From Megasphaera sp. UBA1696 (GTDB taxonomy: Bacteria; Bacillota; Negativicutes; Veillonellales; Megasphaeraceae), in the NCBI GenBank assembly GCA_002319965.1, contig DCJQ01000009.1, positions 1-40,398 on the forward strand: a stretch of 40,398 nucleotides of DNA, given 5' to 3'. A model generated the notes under the pieces. It was given only the letters and a program-made list of their open reading frames with translations. It had not been told where the DNA came from and searched no databases. Shown here piece by piece: positions 1-6,247 of this stretch. Both the position numbers and the translations under genes were made by a program. The stretch's first letter is position 1; each line of letters begins with the position of its first letter.

Positions 1-23
1 CCAACTTTAGGGGGTCGGTTCAC

Positions 24-46
24 ACTGCTGTGGCAGTCTTTTTTTG
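24..46 (+). terminator. possible weak terminator of an upstream gene
   Basis: A 5-bp stem (ACTGC/GCAGT, loop TGTG) is followed closely by seven T residues. It may end a plus-strand gene lying before the window. The stem is short, so this is weak. The rest of positions 1-128 shows no coding sequence that I can support. Confidence 0.3.
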
Positions 47-128
47 TGCCTTCTCCGCGCCTATAGAAACTATAACAAAGCCCTTTTCAACCTTTTTGTA
101 AAAATATATCAAAATCCCACAATCTCTC

Positions 129-157
129 TTGACAGATACCCCCATTGGGTATATTAT
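129..157 (+). promoter_or_regulatory. csoR-copA promoter
   Basis: TTGACA (129-134) and TATTAT (152-157) are separated by exactly 17 bp, a near-consensus housekeeping promoter. The first CsoR-type operator fills the spacer, so bound repressor would block RNA polymerase directly. Transcription should start near 164, inside or next to the second operator. Confidence 0.85.
136..152 (+). promoter_or_regulatory. CsoR operator 1 (promoter spacer)
   Basis: ATACCCCCATTGGGTAT is a C-tract/G-tract inverted repeat of the type bound by CsoR copper repressors. It occupies the -35/-10 spacer of the csoR promoter. The arms are imperfect (CCCCC against GGG). Confidence 0.75.
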
Positions 158-164
158 AACAATG

Positions 165-179
165 TACCCCGAGGGGGTA
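165..179 (+). promoter_or_regulatory. CsoR operator 2 (start-site region)
   Basis: TACCCCGAGGGGGTA is an almost perfect pseudo-palindrome matching the TACCC...GGGTA pattern of Gram-positive CsoR operators. It lies over the expected transcription start. Two operators about 28 bp apart suggest tight autoregulation of csoR-copA. Confidence 0.8.
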
Positions 180-200
180 TCTAAGGAGGGAACCAATACT

Positions 201-521
201 ATGGAAGAAAAAGATGTCTGTCCATGCTGCAATTCCGAAAAACATAAGTACCGCAGCAAAGAGGGCAAAGAATATAAATCTCTCGTATCGCGGCTGAACC
301 GTATTGAAGGCCAGGTCCGAGGCGTGAGAAACATGTTGGAAGACGACCGCTACTGTATCGATATCCTGACTCAAGTCAGTGCCATCCAATCGGCATTGAA
401 TGCCTTCAATAAGGAACTCTTAGGTCAGCATATCAAGGGATGCGTCGTCGATGACATTCGCGATGGCAAAGACGAAGTCGTCGATGAACTCGTTGGTGCC
501 TTGCAAAAACTCATGAAATAA
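201..521 (+). CDS. csoR: copper-sensing transcriptional repressor CsoR
   Basis: A 106-residue all-helical DUF156/CsoR-family repressor that releases DNA when it binds Cu(I). The Cu(I) ligands of the family are visible as Cys52, His77 and Cys81 (RYCIDIL and QHIKGC), which fits CsoR rather than formaldehyde-sensing FrmR. The signature RLNRIEGQVRG starts near residue 31. An N-terminal Cys cluster (C7, C9, C10, then H15) is extra; similar clusters occur in Clostridia-type CsoR. ATG at 201 is chosen because AAGGAGGG ends about 10 bases before it; an upstream in-frame codon at 129 falls inside the promoter. It is first in an operon with copA, 13 bp ahead of that gene, and is probably autoregulated through the two operators. 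Confidence 0.92.
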   Translation: MEEKDVCPCCNSEKHKYRSKEGKEYKSLVSRLNRIEGQVRGVRNMLEDDRYCIDILTQVSAIQSALNAFNKELLGQHIKGCVVDDIRDGKDEVVDELVGALQKLMK

Positions 522-534
522 AGGAGTGAGCCTA

Positions 535-3210
535 GTGAAACACGAAAAATTTACCATTACCGGCATGAGCTGCTCTGCCTGCTCGACACGTGTTGAAAAA
601 TCAGTCAATAAGCTGGACGGCATCGATAAAGCCAGCGTCAACCTCTTGACCAACAGCATGCAGGCCGATTACGACGAAAGCGTCGTCAGCCAGCAGGATA
701 TCATCAAAGCCGTCGTCGATGCCGGCTACGGTGCCAGCCCGGCCGATACGGGCAGTACCACAAAATCCGGAGCTCCGCAGAAGAGCGCTTCGGATTTGGC
801 CAAAGAAGAAATGAAGTCCATGAAGCAGCGTCTCATCGGATCTATCATCTTCCTGATTCCTGTCATGTACATTTCGATGTACCACATGTTCAATGAATGG
901 TTCGGCCTACCCATTCCGAATTTTATGCACTACATATTTCATGGGCCGCAAAACGCCATTACCTTTGCATTTACCCAGTTCTTATTGATCCTCCCCATCC
1001 TGTACCTGAACCGCAAGTACTATATCAACGGCTTCCGAAACCTCTTTGAAGGGGCGCCGAACATGGACAGCTTAGTCGGTCTGGGTTCGATGGCTGCCGC
1101 CCTCTACGGCGTCTTCGCCATTTTCCGCATGAGCTGGGGCCTCGGCCACGGCGATTTAGCACTGGTCTCTCAATACAGCATGAACCTGTACTTTGAATCG
1201 GCCGGTATGATCGTCACCCTCATCGACATCGGCAAATACCTGGAAGCCCGTGCCAAAGGCAAGACCAGCACAGCCATCGAAAAATTGATGGATCTGGCAC
1301 CCAAACAGGCGACAGTCCTTCGTAACGGAATCGAAACGGTCATCCCTGTCGAAGAATTGGTCGTCGGCGATGAAATCGTCATCCGCCCGGGCGAAAGCAT
1401 TCCCGCCGACGGCATCATTTCCGAAGGTTCGACCAGCGTCGACGAATCGGCCATCACCGGCGAAAGCATTCCTGTTGAAAAACAGACCGGCGACAAAGTT
1501 ACGTCGGCTACGATCAATAAAACGGGCTTCATCCACATCAAAGCCCAGCGCGTCGGTTCCGATACGACGATCAGCCAGATCATCAAACTCGTCGACGAAG
1601 CCAGCGCCAGCAAGGCCCCCATTGCCAAACTGGCCGACACCATTTCCGGTTACTTCGTACCGGCGGTCATCGCCATCGCGCTCGTTACGGGTATCGTCTG
1701 GTACTTCGTCTTAGGTTACAGCGCTGAATTCGCCTTCTCGACGGCCATTGCCGTCCTGGTTATTTCCTGCCCCTGCGCCCTGGGCCTGGCAACACCGGTT
1801 GCCATCATGGTCGGTACCGGTAAAGGCGCTGAAAACGGCATTCTCATCAAGTCCGGCGAAGCCTTAGAAACGGCCCATGCCATCGATACCGTCGTCATGG
1901 ATAAAACCGGTACCATTACCGAAGGTCGTCCGAAAGTTACGGATATCATCTCCTTTAAGGGCAGTGACGATCAATTAGTCACCATCGCTGCCGCCCTCGA
2001 AAAGGGCAGTGAGCACCCCTTGGCCGAAGCCATCAATACCTATGCCGCCGATCACAGCCTCACAGGGAAGACCGCCAGTGATTTTAAGGCCCTATTCGGC
2101 CGCGGTGTCCAAGCCGTCATCGACGGAAAGACCTATTACGCCGGCAACATCCGCCTCATGGATGAAGTCCACATCGATACGACAGCCATTACGGCAACCC
2201 TCAATACCCTGGCCGACGACGGCAAGACGCCGCTCCTCTTTGCTGATGAAAAAGAAGTTATCGGCATCATCGCTGTCGCCGACGTCGAAAAAGAAACGAG
2301 TGCCGAAGCCATTGCCGACTTTGCCAAAATGGGCATTAACGTCGTCATGCTGACCGGGGACAACCAACGCACAGCCGAAGCCATTCGCCAGCGGCTCCAC
2401 ATTCCCCAGGTCATCGCCGGTGTCCTGCCTCAGGATAAGGAAAAACACATCGCTGCCCTCCAGGCAGAAGGCCATAAAGTCGCCATGATCGGCGACGGCA
2501 TCAACGACGCTCCGGCCCTTGCCAAAGCCGACCTGGGCATGGCCATCGGTGCCGGCACGGACGTCGCCATTGAAAGCGCTGACGCAGTTCTCATGCGCAG
2601 CGACCTTCTCGACGCCGTCAGCGCCATTCGCCTCAGTAAAGCCGTCATCAAGAACATTAAGGAAAACCTGTTCTGGGCGTTCTTCTACAACGTCATCTGC
2701 ATTCCCTTGGCAGCCGGTCTCCTCTATCCGGCCTTCGGCATCCGCCTCAGCCCGATGATCGGCGCCGCTGCCATGAGCCTGTCGAGCTTTACCGTCTGCA
2801 TGAACGCCCTGCGCCTGCGTTTCTTCCAAACGACGCACAGCTCCCGTGTTTCACGTGAAACACGTATCGATAAATCCCAGCCCGCTGTCACGGCCTCTGA
2901 ATCACCCAAGGCTGATACGGCGGCAGCAACCTCCCTTTCCGCAGACAACTCTGCTGAAGATAAATTAAAAGTTTCTACTGTACCTCAGAAAGGAAATGAT
3001 GAAACGATGGAAAAAACACTGAAAATCGAAGGCATGATGTGCCAGCACTGCCAGAATCACGTACATGAAGCATTGTCCGCAATGGACGGCGTCACCGCTG
3101 TTACGGTTGACTTGGAAGGTAAAAAAGCCGACGTCACCCTCAGCAAAGATATTCCGATGGAAGATTTTGCCAAGGTCATTGCCGATGCAGGCTATGAATT
3201 AGTAAAATAA
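535..3210 (+). CDS. copA: copper-exporting P1B-type ATPase with N- and C-terminal HMA domains
   Basis: A Cu(I) efflux pump of the inner membrane, 891 residues. In order: an N-terminal HMA domain (GMSCSAC, Cys13 and Cys16), membrane helices, the actuator loop (TGES), the ion-binding CPC motif (Cys412-Pro-Cys414), the phosphorylated Asp456 in DKTGT, the SEHP motif and the GDGINDAP hinge. The late helices carry YN and MSLSS, typical of Cu(I) pumps. A low-complexity linker (about residues 765-824) leads to a second HMA domain at the C-terminus (MMCQHC, Cys836 and Cys839) resembling the chaperone CopZ. GTG at 535 is preferred because AAGGAG ends 8 bases upstream; the earlier GTG at 526 overlaps that ribosome-binding site. 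Controlled with csoR. The linker DNA contains parS, and the final domain may also start separately at 3007. Confidence 0.93.
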   Translation: MKHEKFTITGMSCSACSTRVEKSVNKLDGIDKASVNLLTNSMQADYDESVVSQQDIIKAVVDAGYGASPADTGSTTKSGAPQKSASDLAKEEMKSMKQRLIGSIIFLIPVMYISMYHMFNEWFGLPIPNFMHYIFHGPQNAITFAFTQFLLILPILYLNRKYYINGFRNLFEGAPNMDSLVGLGSMAAALYGVFAIFRMSWGLGHGDLALVSQYSMNLYFESAGMIVTLIDIGKYLEARAKGKTSTAIEKLMDLAPKQATVLRNGIETVIPVEELVVGDEIVIRPGESIPADGIISEGSTSVDESAITGESIPVEKQTGDKVTSATINKTGFIHIKAQRVGSDTTISQIIKLVDEASASKAPIAKLADTISGYFVPAVIAIALVTGIVWYFVLGYSAEFAFSTAIAVLVISCPCALGLATPVAIMVGTGKGAENGILIKSGEALETAHAIDTVVMDKTGTITEGRPKVTDIISFKGSDDQLVTIAAALEKGSEHPLAEAINTYAADHSLTGKTASDFKALFGRGVQAVIDGKTYYAGNIRLMDEVHIDTTAITATLNTLADDGKTPLLFADEKEVIGIIAVADVEKETSAEAIADFAKMGINVVMLTGDNQRTAEAIRQRLHIPQVIAGVLPQDKEKHIAALQAEGHKVAMIGDGINDAPALAKADLGMAIGAGTDVAIESADAVLMRSDLLDAVSAIRLSKAVIKNIKENLFWAFFYNVICIPLAAGLLYPAFGIRLSPMIGAAAMSLSSFTVCMNALRLRFFQTTHSSRVSRETRIDKSQPAVTASESPKADTAAATSLSADNSAEDKLKVSTVPQKGNDETMEKTLKIEGMMCQHCQNHVHEALSAMDGVTAVTVDLEGKKADVTLSKDIPMEDFAKVIADAGYELVK
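2847..2862. promoter_or_regulatory. parS: parS, ParB-binding centromere site
   Basis: TGTTTCACGTGAAACA matches the consensus chromosomal parS 16-mer exactly. The perfect palindrome extends to 20 bp (2845-2864). It lies inside copA, where it encodes part of the flexible linker (VSRET). It is about 26 kb from the dnaA-dnaN origin, within the origin-proximal zone where parS sites cluster in most bacteria. No parA or parB gene is in the window. Confidence 0.9.
3007..3210 (+). other. possible internal start giving a free CopZ-like chaperone
   Basis: ATG at 3007 is in frame with copA and begins a complete 67-residue HMA domain (MEKTLKIEGMMCQHC). AAAGGA (2989-2994) lies 12 bases upstream, a slightly long but usable spacing. 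The product would match a stand-alone CopZ copper chaperone. Either copZ has fused to copA, or the same message yields both CopA and free CopZ. This is inference from the start signal and domain boundary only. Confidence 0.4.
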
Positions 3211-3222
3211 GTTACATGCGAG

Positions 3223-3258
3223 AAAAAGCTCATCCGAAAAATCGGATGAGCTTTTTTT
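3223..3258. terminator. terminator after copA
   Basis: A 15-bp perfect stem (3223-3237 with 3242-3256) with an AAAA loop carries runs of A before and T after. It can stop transcription from both sides and separates convergent copA and the histidine kinase gene. Confidence 0.92.
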
Positions 3259-3285
3259 ACTGCTTAACAGACTGCGATTTTTATC

Positions 3286-4446
3286 CTACTCATCCTCCTT
3301 TAAGGGGAGAATAAAGGTGAAGGTCGTCCCCTTGCCGACGGTACTGTCAGCCCATATATTGCCGCCGTGGCTGCGGATAAATTGCTGTGCCAAGGCAAGG
3401 CCGATACCGCTGCCGCCGCTTTTGCGGTTCCGCGACTGTTCGCTGCGGTAGAAGTATTGAAAAATATGTTCTAAGTCTTTCGGTGCAATCCCTTTTCCCG
3501 TATCGGCAATCTGTACCTGAGCATACGATTTTCCGTCGACCGTAACGGCCAAAGTAGAAACGGTAATCGCACAGCCCTTTTCGATATAGCGAATGGCATT
3601 ATTCAATAAGTTATAAATGACCTGATTAATGCGGTCTACGTCGATAACAAGAGACGGCAGATCACGGCTCAGGTTCAGCCGGACCGTCAGATTTTTTTCA
3701 TCGCATAAGGGCTGGAGCATACCGGCCGCCCGTTCCAGCATGACGTTGATATCGGCCGTTTCTTTATGAAGGGTCAGTTCATTGATTTCTGCCAGGGATA
3801 AGTCGCGAAGATCCTGAATGAGACGGCCCATGCGCATCGTTTCGTCGGCCATGGACAAGAGGATTTTTTTATCCGTCGGGATGATATCGTCAATCATGCC
3901 TTCTAAATTGCCTTGAAGGATCGCTAAGGGCGTCCGCAGTTCATGGGCGATGTTGGCAAATAGCTGGCGGCGCATCTTGTCATTTCGAGCCAGTTCTTCC
4001 GACATTTCATTGAAGGACTCGGTCAGGACGCCGACCTCATCATGCCGCTCAACCGATACGGTCTGGCCGTAACTTCCGGTCCTGACTTTTTGAACGGCAC
4101 CGGTCAGCGTCGACAAGGGACGCATGATTTCCCGAACGACGAAGTAACTGACGACAACGCTGACACCGATCATCCCCAAGCCGACCCATAACAGGGATTG
4201 ATGGACGGCGGAAATATACGTAGACTCGGCCGGCCCGTGCATAGTTCCGTGCATGCCGCCCATGCTGCCCATTCCCCCCATACCCATCTGAGAATTCCCC
4301 ATCATATGGGACATATTGCTGAGATACTGAGAAAAGTGATTATCCATCTGGTTATTGACTAAGATGAGCAAAATCGAAATCGTCAACAGCAGGAGGATAA
4401 AGACCAGCCCCGTCAGGCGGATAACGATACTGTCATACCGCTTCAT
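3286..4446 (-). CDS. sensor histidine kinase with Met/His-rich extracytoplasmic loop
   Basis: A membrane histidine kinase of 386 residues: helix 1 (about 12-31), an external loop (about 32-84), helix 2 (about 85-104), HAMP, then the phosphoacceptor H-box AHELRTPL with His168, and the ATPase N, G1 (DTGKGIAP) and G2 (GGSGIGLAL) boxes. The external loop is short and very rich in Met, Gly and His, with nine Met between residues 45 and 69. Such sequences bind Cu(I) or Ag(I) in known copper proteins, so a copper or silver signal is inferred, in the manner of CusS. It overlaps the response regulator gene by 14 bases, so translation is probably coupled. Its closeness to csoR-copA supports a metal role, but the ligand is not proven. 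Confidence 0.88.
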   Translation of the reverse strand: MKRYDSIVIRLTGLVFILLLLTISILLILVNNQMDNHFSQYLSNMSHMMGNSQMGMGGMGSMGGMHGTMHGPAESTYISAVHQSLLWVGLGMIGVSVVVSYFVVREIMRPLSTLTGAVQKVRTGSYGQTVSVERHDEVGVLTESFNEMSEELARNDKMRRQLFANIAHELRTPLAILQGNLEGMIDDIIPTDKKILLSMADETMRMGRLIQDLRDLSLAEINELTLHKETADINVMLERAAGMLQPLCDEKNLTVRLNLSRDLPSLVIDVDRINQVIYNLLNNAIRYIEKGCAITVSTLAVTVDGKSYAQVQIADTGKGIAPKDLEHIFQYFYRSEQSRNRKSGGSGIGLALAQQFIRSHGGNIWADSTVGKGTTFTFILPLKEDE

Positions 4447-5140
4447 GGCCGCCTCCTACGAACTTATACCCGATGCCGTATACCGTCTGTATATAGGAAG
4501 GCTGAGCCGGATTGGGCTCTAGCTTCTTACGCAGATTTCGGATATGGGTATCGATAGTCCGTTCATATCCTTCAAAACTGTATCCGCCCTGTATCTTATC
4601 CATGAGCTGCATACGGCTGAATACGCGGTCCGGCGAAGAGGCTAAGACTTCTAAGAGACCGAATTCTGTCGGCGTCAAAACGATGGGCTGACCGCCGCGG
4701 AGGACGGTGAATTTCTCCTTATCAATCGTAAGGTCGCGAACCATATAAGACGTCGTCTGCTGCAGGACTTCACCGCGGGTACGGCGCAGCAGGCTGTAGA
4801 CGCGGGCAATGATTTCCTTGACGTGAAAGGGTTTGGTGACGTAGTCATCGCCGCCGATATTGAGCCCTACTAAGCGATCGGTCTCATCATCTTTCGCCGA
4901 CAGGAAAATAATAGGAATATCGCTGAACTGACGCGTCCGCCGGCAGACTTCAAAACCGTCCATACCGGGCATCATCAAATCGAGCAGCATGATCTGCGGC
5001 TTTTGGCTGCGCAAAATATTCAAGGCCTCCGTCCCGTCATGAGCGACATAAACGATAAACTGCTCCTGCTCAAAATAGGAGCGTAGCAGGGCACAAAGCT
5101 TTTCATCGTCATCGACGATGAGAATAGAGTTAGTACGCAA
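4433..5140 (-). CDS. OmpR/PhoB-family response regulator
   Basis: A 235-residue two-component response regulator. The receiver domain (about 1-120) has the acidic pocket VDDDE near residues 9-13, phosphoacceptor Asp54 in LLDLMMPGMDG and the conserved Lys of KPF. The C-terminal winged-helix domain (about 135-230) has the OmpR pattern LTPTEFGLLEVL and ends with YGIGYKF. The start is TTG, supported by GGAGG 9 bases upstream. It is the partner of the overlapping downstream kinase. The natural targets to test are the upstream Met-rich membrane protein gene, the small exported protein gene, and its own promoter. Confidence 0.9.
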   Translation of the reverse strand: MRTNSILIVDDDEKLCALLRSYFEQEQFIVYVAHDGTEALNILRSQKPQIMLLDLMMPGMDGFEVCRRTRQFSDIPIIFLSAKDDETDRLVGLNIGGDDYVTKPFHVKEIIARVYSLLRRTRGEVLQQTTSYMVRDLTIDKEKFTVLRGGQPIVLTPTEFGLLEVLASSPDRVFSRMQLMDKIQGGYSFEGYERTIDTHIRNLRKKLEPNPAQPSYIQTVYGIGYKFVGGGHEAV

Positions 5141-5170
5141 AAAGGCTCACCTCCAAAATGTCTTTGTTTA

Positions 5171-5197
5171 TATTGTACCATATGCCTCCTATAGGAG
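5171..5197 (-). promoter_or_regulatory. candidate promoter and palindrome upstream of the response regulator gene
   Basis: On the minus strand TACAAT is a good -10 element but has no good -35 at the right distance. The 12-bp perfect palindrome CTCCTATAGGAG (5186-5197) lies in the -35 region. Absence of a -35 together with a palindrome suggests an activator- or repressor-controlled promoter for the two-component operon. Confidence 0.45.
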
Positions 5198-5207
5198 CGA
5201 CCCTATC

Positions 5208-5244
5208 AAAAAAGGGACTGCCGCCGAAGCGGTAGTCCCTTTTC
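5208..5244 (-). terminator. terminator of the Met-rich membrane protein gene
   Basis: An 11-bp stem with one G-T wobble (5214-5224 with 5229-5239) and tetraloop is followed on the minus strand by a T run. It lies between the membrane protein gene and the response regulator gene, so these are likely separate transcripts. Confidence 0.88.
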
Positions 5245-5261
5245 AATTACGATGTACAGTC

Positions 5262-5897
5262 TTATTTGTTAGAATCCATCTGATCGTGACTCATCTGGTC
5301 ATGGTTCATCTGATTGTTGTTCATCTGATCGCTGCTCATCTGGTCATGATTCATCTGATCATGATTCATCTGACCGTGGTTCATCTGGCTGTGATCCATG
5401 GGCATATTCATGTCCATCTGCATTTCCTGCTGCGTCGGAACGTAGCCGGCAAGCTTCGGATCAGCCATCCCAAAGACCATCGCCAAGTGGGTGAACAGGA
5501 CGAAGAGGATCATGAGAACGATGTGATTCTTAATCTTAGACGTAGAATCCTGGTTCTTAAAGATAATCCCCAATTCCTGCAAGAGAATCAAAACGGCCGG
5601 AATGACGCCGAGAACGTAAGCCCAAATCGAAACCATATCGATGGGGCCGCGCCACTGAATGGTCGGAACGTAAGACGTGACGATATATACCGTCGCAATG
5701 ATGAAGAATACCCCTAAAATGATGCCGCAGACATGGCTCAGGCTGTCCCATTTTTCACTGCGGTGATCCTTATAGAGCAAGGAAAAAGCGCCGGATGCCA
5801 AAATCGTTTCTGCCAATACCATCGGTACCAGCATGAAGAGAATCAAAAACCAAGGTGAATGGAGCGATAAGAGCTCCATGTAATGAGTCATTACCAT
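5262..5897 (-). CDS. four-helix membrane protein with Met/His pentapeptide tail
   Basis: A 211-residue protein of uncertain function. Roughly four hydrophobic segments occupy residues 13-160, beginning THYMELLSLHSPWFL. They resemble small permease-like membrane proteins that I recall being annotated DUF6803; this was not checked. The last 45 residues are nine consecutive pentapeptides of the form M-N-H-D-Q (variants MDHSQ, MNHGQ, MSSDQ, MNNNQ, MSHDQ). MDHSQM-type repeats are known copper-binding elements in CopA/PcoA oxidases, so copper or silver binding is a reasonable inference. ATG at 5897 follows a GGGGGAAG ribosome-binding site. It probably shares a transcript with the small exported protein gene 31 bp upstream and is followed by a terminator. 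Confidence 0.72.
   Translation of the reverse strand: MVMTHYMELLSLHSPWFLILFMLVPMVLAETILASGAFSLLYKDHRSEKWDSLSHVCGIILGVFFIIATVYIVTSYVPTIQWRGPIDMVSIWAYVLGVIPAVLILLQELGIIFKNQDSTSKIKNHIVLMILFVLFTHLAMVFGMADPKLAGYVPTQQEMQMDMNMPMDHSQMNHGQMNHDQMNHDQMSSDQMNNNQMNHDQMSHDQMDSNK
5265..5399. repeat. nine 15-bp tandem coding repeats
   Basis: Nine in-frame 15-bp units encode the M-x-x-x-Q pentapeptides at the C-terminus of the membrane protein. On the minus strand the commonest unit is ATGAACCATGACCAG. Unit number is likely to vary between strains through slippage or recombination. The units are contiguous with no spacers, so this is not a CRISPR array. Confidence 0.92.
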
Positions 5898-5928
5898 AAT
5901 ATTAACTTCCCCCTTTTAAAACAAATGA

Positions 5929-6144
5929 TTATCTCTGATAGCCATGGTGACCCATGTACGGGCCATGGCAATAGCCGTCGTTGTAGCCGTCGCCATTGTC
6001 ACTGTAATAGCCATTGCCGTGACAGTAATAACCATTGTTGTAATAAGAAGAGTCATTCCGATCTGAATATGAATTGGCTGCAAAGGCAGAAAAGCCTGTC
6101 ATAACGGAAATAGCAGCTACGATAAGCAGTACTTTCTTTTTCAT
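5929..6144 (-). CDS. small exported Tyr/Gly/Asn/His-rich protein
   Basis: A 71-residue protein with a clear signal peptide: a Lys-rich start, hydrophobic core VLLIVAAISVMTGF and probable cleavage after AFA (near residue 22). The mature part of about 49 residues is low in complexity, with alternating Tyr, Gly, Asn and Asp, two CHG motifs and a final GHHGYQR. Cys and His could bind metal, but no family is recognised. AGGAGG lies just upstream of the ATG. It probably leads the short operon with the Met-rich membrane protein, which places it in the copper neighbourhood. The function is unknown. Confidence 0.65.
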   Translation of the reverse strand: MKKKVLLIVAAISVMTGFSAFAANSYSDRNDSSYYNNGYYCHGNGYYSDNGDGYNDGYCHGPYMGHHGYQR

Positions 6145-6188
6145 AGATATAACCTCCTAAAGAAAATCATCATCATTTCTATGGTTTG

Positions 6189-6237
6189 AGTATACCAAAA
6201 TGGTGCGAAAAAGATATGGAGGAAATGTCAAGAAAAT
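6189..6237 (-). promoter_or_regulatory. candidate promoter of the small exported protein gene
   Basis: On the minus strand TATACT (6189-6194) is a good -10 element, but the base stretch 17 bp upstream is not -35-like. A TTGACA motif lies 31 bp upstream, too far to pair with it. This fits a promoter needing an activator, possibly the neighbouring response regulator. The link is inference. Confidence 0.35.
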
Positions 6238-6247
6238 ATAAAGATTT

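Noticed and set aside
2092..2838. Long open frame antisense to copA
   Set aside because: It is a shadow of high-GC codons in copA, with no start signal and no recognisable domain.
5265..5399. Short direct repeats as a CRISPR array
   Set aside because: The 15-bp units are contiguous, in frame and without spacers; they encode a Met-rich tail.
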